Assembly: GCA_934317005.1 (NCBI GenBank)
Contig: CAKREB010000012.1
Coordinates: 1 to 64,000, forward strand
Origin: an uncultured Lachnospiraceae bacterium
GTDB taxonomy: Bacteria > Bacillota > Clostridia > Lachnospirales > Lachnospiraceae
Length of the DNA: 64,000 nt
Direction: 5' to 3'
Shown: positions 61,645 to 64,000 of the stretch, one piece after another
Numbering within the stretch: position 1 is the stretch's first letter
Layout: the number at the start of each line of letters is the position of its first letter
Translations under genes and position numbers: made by a program
The notes under the pieces: model-generated
What the model was told of the DNA's origin: nothing
Databases searched by the model: none
Seen by the model: the letters and a program-made list of their open reading frames with translations, nothing else

Positions 61645-63753
61645 ATGGAAACAAATGTAATTGAACAGGTATTTGGGAAAGACGTGTTCAACGACGAGGT
61701 TATGCAGGCAAAGCTGCCAAAGGATGTTTACAAATCATGGAAGAAAACATTAGAAAGCGGAGAGGATCTTGATCCTGATATTGCTAATGTTGTGGCTCAT
61801 GCAATGAAAGAATGGGCATTAGAGCATGGTGCTACACATTATACTCACTGGTTCCAGCCAATGACAGGTGTGACTGCTGAAAAGCATGATTCATTCCTTA
61901 GTCCGGCAACAAAGAGTAAGCCGGTTCTTGAATTTTCAGGAAAAGAGTTGATCAAAGGTGAGCCGGATGCTTCTTCCTTCCCATCAGGTGGTCTTCGTGC
62001 AACATTTGAAGCAAGAGGATATACAGCATGGGATTGTACATCACCTGCATTCCTTCAGGAGGACGCTGCCGGTGTTACACTTTGCATCCCTACTGCATTT
62101 TGTTCTTATACAGGTGAAGCATTGGATAAGAAGACACCGCTTCTTCGTTCGATGGAAGCAATCAGCAAACAGGCTGTTCGTATTATGAAGCTGTTTGGAT
62201 ATGATGATGTGAAGAAGGTATCCTGCTCCGTTGGACCAGAGCAGGAGTATTTCCTTGTAGACCGCGATAAATATTTACAGCGTAAGGATTTGATCTTCTC
62301 CGGACGTACATTGTTTGGTGCACCGGCTCCAAAGGGACAGGAGTTAGATGATCATTACTTTGGCGCAATCAAGGAGCGTATCGCTTCTTTCATGAAAGAC
62401 TTAAACGAAGAGCTTTGGAAGTTAGGTATTCTTTCTAAGACACAGCATAATGAGGTTGCACCGGCACAGCATGAGATGGCACCAATCTTTACAACAGCAA
62501 ATATTTCTACAGATCATAACCAGTTAGTTATGGAAGTAATGAAAAAGGTTGCTAAAAGACATAATTTAGAGTGTCTGCTTCATGAGAAGCCATTTGCCGG
62601 TGTGAATGGTTCCGGTAAGCATAATAACTGGTCTATCGTAACAGATACAGGAATCAATCTGTTAGATCCGGGCAAGAAGCCACATGAGAATACAAAGTTC
62701 CTTCTTTTCTTAGCTGCTATTATTAAAGCTGTAGATGAGAACGCAGAACTGCTTCGTCTTTCTGCTTCTAACCCTGGTAATGATCACAGACTTGGAGCAA
62801 ACGAGGCACCTCCTGCTATCATTTCTATTTTCTTAGGTGAGCAGTTAGAGGATATCATTGAGCAGATCATTAAGGGAGATGTTTCTTCTTCTATTCAGGG
62901 ATCTAAGCTTGATACAGGTGTTCATGTACTTCCGGTATTAAAGAAGGATGCTACAGATAGAAACCGTACTTCACCATTTGCCTTTACAGGAAATAAGTTT
63001 GAGTTTAGAATGCTTGGATCTTCTATGTCGATCTCAGGTGTCAACTTTACATTAAATACAATGGTTGCAGATGTATTACAGGATTTTGCAGATGAGTTGG
63101 AGAAGGCTTCTGACTTTGATGCAGCAGTAAAAGAGTTGATCAAGAAAACAGTTACAGAGCATCAGAAGGTTATCTTCAATGGTGACGGTTATTCCGATGA
63201 GTGGGTTGCTGAGGCTAAGAAGCGTGGTCTTCCAAATGTTAAATCTTTCGTAGAGGCAATTCCTTATCTTGTAACAGATAAATCTGTTAAGATGTTTGAG
63301 CGTCAGAATGTTTTGACAAAGGTTGAGCTTGAATCAAGAGCAGAGATTAACTTTGAAACATATTCTAAGACAATCAATATTGAAGCAAAGACTATGATCG
63401 ACATGGCTGGTAAGCAGTATATTCCTGCAGTAATCCAGTATGTTACAAGTCTTGCTGATTCAATCAACAGTGTTGCGGCTGCATGCCCATCTGCAGATGT
63501 ATCTGTTCAGACAGAACTTCTGACAAAATGCTCTTCACTTCTTGCAACTGCACAGAATGCACTTGCTAAGCTTGAGAAGGTGACAGCAGAAGCAGCAGAA
63601 AAAGAGGAAGGTCAGGAACAGGCTCTCTTCTTTAAGGATGTTGTATTTGCAGCTATGAATGAGCTGCGTGCACCAATTGATGAACTGGAAATGATCGTTG
63701 ATCAGGATTTCTGGCCGGTTCCAACATATGGTGATCTGTTATTTGAGGTTTAA
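61645..63753 (+). CDS. glnN: Glutamine synthetase type III
   Basis: A 702-residue enzyme, of usual length for the type III family. ATG 61645 lies behind AAAGGATGG, whereas the ATG at 61624 lies before it. The catalytic features are intact: SVGPEQEYFLVD, NEVAPAQHEMAPIF, GVNGSGKHNNWS and the FRMLGSSMS region. It forms glutamine from glutamate, ammonia and ATP and is probably the working assimilation enzyme, because the glnA-like protein upstream is catalytically defective. Its leader carries an ANTAR-type attenuator, so the adjacent ANTAR protein is its likely regulator. A terminator follows at 63861-63898. Confidence 0.95.
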   Translation: METNVIEQVFGKDVFNDEVMQAKLPKDVYKSWKKTLESGEDLDPDIANVVAHAMKEWALEHGATHYTHWFQPMTGVTAEKHDSFLSPATKSKPVLEFSGKELIKGEPDASSFPSGGLRATFEARGYTAWDCTSPAFLQEDAAGVTLCIPTAFCSYTGEALDKKTPLLRSMEAISKQAVRIMKLFGYDDVKKVSCSVGPEQEYFLVDRDKYLQRKDLIFSGRTLFGAPAPKGQELDDHYFGAIKERIASFMKDLNEELWKLGILSKTQHNEVAPAQHEMAPIFTTANISTDHNQLVMEVMKKVAKRHNLECLLHEKPFAGVNGSGKHNNWSIVTDTGINLLDPGKKPHENTKFLLFLAAIIKAVDENAELLRLSASNPGNDHRLGANEAPPAIISIFLGEQLEDIIEQIIKGDVSSSIQGSKLDTGVHVLPVLKKDATDRNRTSPFAFTGNKFEFRMLGSSMSISGVNFTLNTMVADVLQDFADELEKASDFDAAVKELIKKTVTEHQKVIFNGDGYSDEWVAEAKKRGLPNVKSFVEAIPYLVTDKSVKMFERQNVLTKVELESRAEINFETYSKTINIEAKTMIDMAGKQYIPAVIQYVTSLADSINSVAAACPSADVSVQTELLTKCSSLLATAQNALAKLEKVTAEAAEKEEGQEQALFFKDVVFAAMNELRAPIDELEMIVDQDFWPVPTYGDLLFEV

Positions 63754-63787
63754 TCCTTACATAACTTTATCATAAGTGATGGAGTTG

Positions 63788-63806
63788 TTTTAGCTGTAGG
63801 CTAAAA
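63788..63806 (+). other. Small hairpin after glnN
   Basis: TTTTAGC pairs with GCTAAAA around a TGTAG loop. No U-tract follows. Confidence 0.45.
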
Positions 63807-63860
63807 AGACTGTTATCATAAATTTGCTTTCATATTAATATTCCCAATTAATATATGAAA

Positions 63861-63898
63861 AAGATAAGAGGTCGCATTCGTGCGATCTCTTGTCTTTT
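63861..63898 (+). terminator. Terminator after glnN
   Basis: AAGAT-AAGAG-TCGCA pairs with TGCGA-CTCTT-TCTT around a TTCG tetraloop, with four Ts at the end. It lies about 110 bases after the stop. The remaining bases to 64000 hold no gene. Confidence 0.8.
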
Positions 63899-64000
63899 GT
63901 GGGAAGCTTGTTTGGTTTAAAACATTGCTTTTCCAACCTTTTCATGGTAGTATATAAAGATAGAATATATTATTTCCATAAATGGAGAAATAAATAAAAA

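Overview
The window looks like a chromosomal segment of a low-to-moderate GC, anaerobic, fermentative Clostridia, most likely a gut Lachnospiraceae. The evidence is a PolC-type DNA polymerase, a pyrophosphate-type phosphofructokinase, lactate dehydrogenase, a type III glutamine synthetase, the Firmicute pyrH-frr-uppS-cdsA-dxr-rseP-ispG-polC cluster, strong AGGAGG ribosome binding sites and TTGACA/TATAAT promoters. I cannot name the genus from the sequence. No rRNA, tRNA, CRISPR array or intact insertion sequence was seen.

Layout. 1-509 is the 3' end of a UDP-glucose 6-dehydrogenase gene. 0.5-8.7 kb is an AT-richer accessory and defence-type region: an ApeA-like HEPN protein, a degraded RelB/YoeB toxin-antitoxin module and a second relic of it, a small membrane protein, a frameshifted Rpn-type nuclease gene with a duplicated 3' end, an intact HigBA-type module, a truncated ToxN/AbiQ-like toxin and a two-gene AbiG-like abortive-infection pair. 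8.8-13.1 kb holds a TetR regulator with a heterodimeric ABC exporter, followed by a tandemly duplicated 90-bp hairpin/terminator unit. 13.3-25.2 kb is mainly metabolic: nitroreductase, secreted alpha-L-fucosidase, pyruvate kinase, methyltransferase, AraC regulator, PPi-phosphofructokinase, LacI regulator, lactate dehydrogenase and a REC-GGDEF-EAL signalling protein. 25.2-30.2 kb carries a ThiE-like gene with a HAD-ThiD fusion, Dtd, and a DUF5685/J-domain/membrane/HD cluster. 30.3-42.8 kb runs from a bactofilin through pyrH, frr, uppS, cdsA, dxr, rseP and ispG to polC. 42.8-54.9 kb has a zinc metallopeptidase, an AlkD-like repair protein, a CIRCE-preceded lon, a ppx-ppk operon, enolase, a gamma-carbonic-anhydrase-like protein, a LysR regulator and a HAD hydrolase.

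The most interesting part is 54.9-63.8 kb. A type I glutamine synthetase homologue has lost nearly all catalytic glutamates. It is followed in one apparent operon by an ANTAR RNA-binding protein whose receiver domain lacks its phosphoacceptor, and then by carA and carB. Immediately downstream lies an intact type III glutamine synthetase. Its leader carries a hairpin with an AxxGxx hexaloop that overlaps, and is mutually exclusive with, a rho-independent terminator; this is the architecture of an ANTAR antitermination target. I propose that the dead enzyme is a glutamine or nitrogen sensor that controls the ANTAR protein, which in turn controls the real glutamine synthetase and possibly other genes. 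The residue losses and the RNA layout are read from the sequence; the sensing mechanism is inference.
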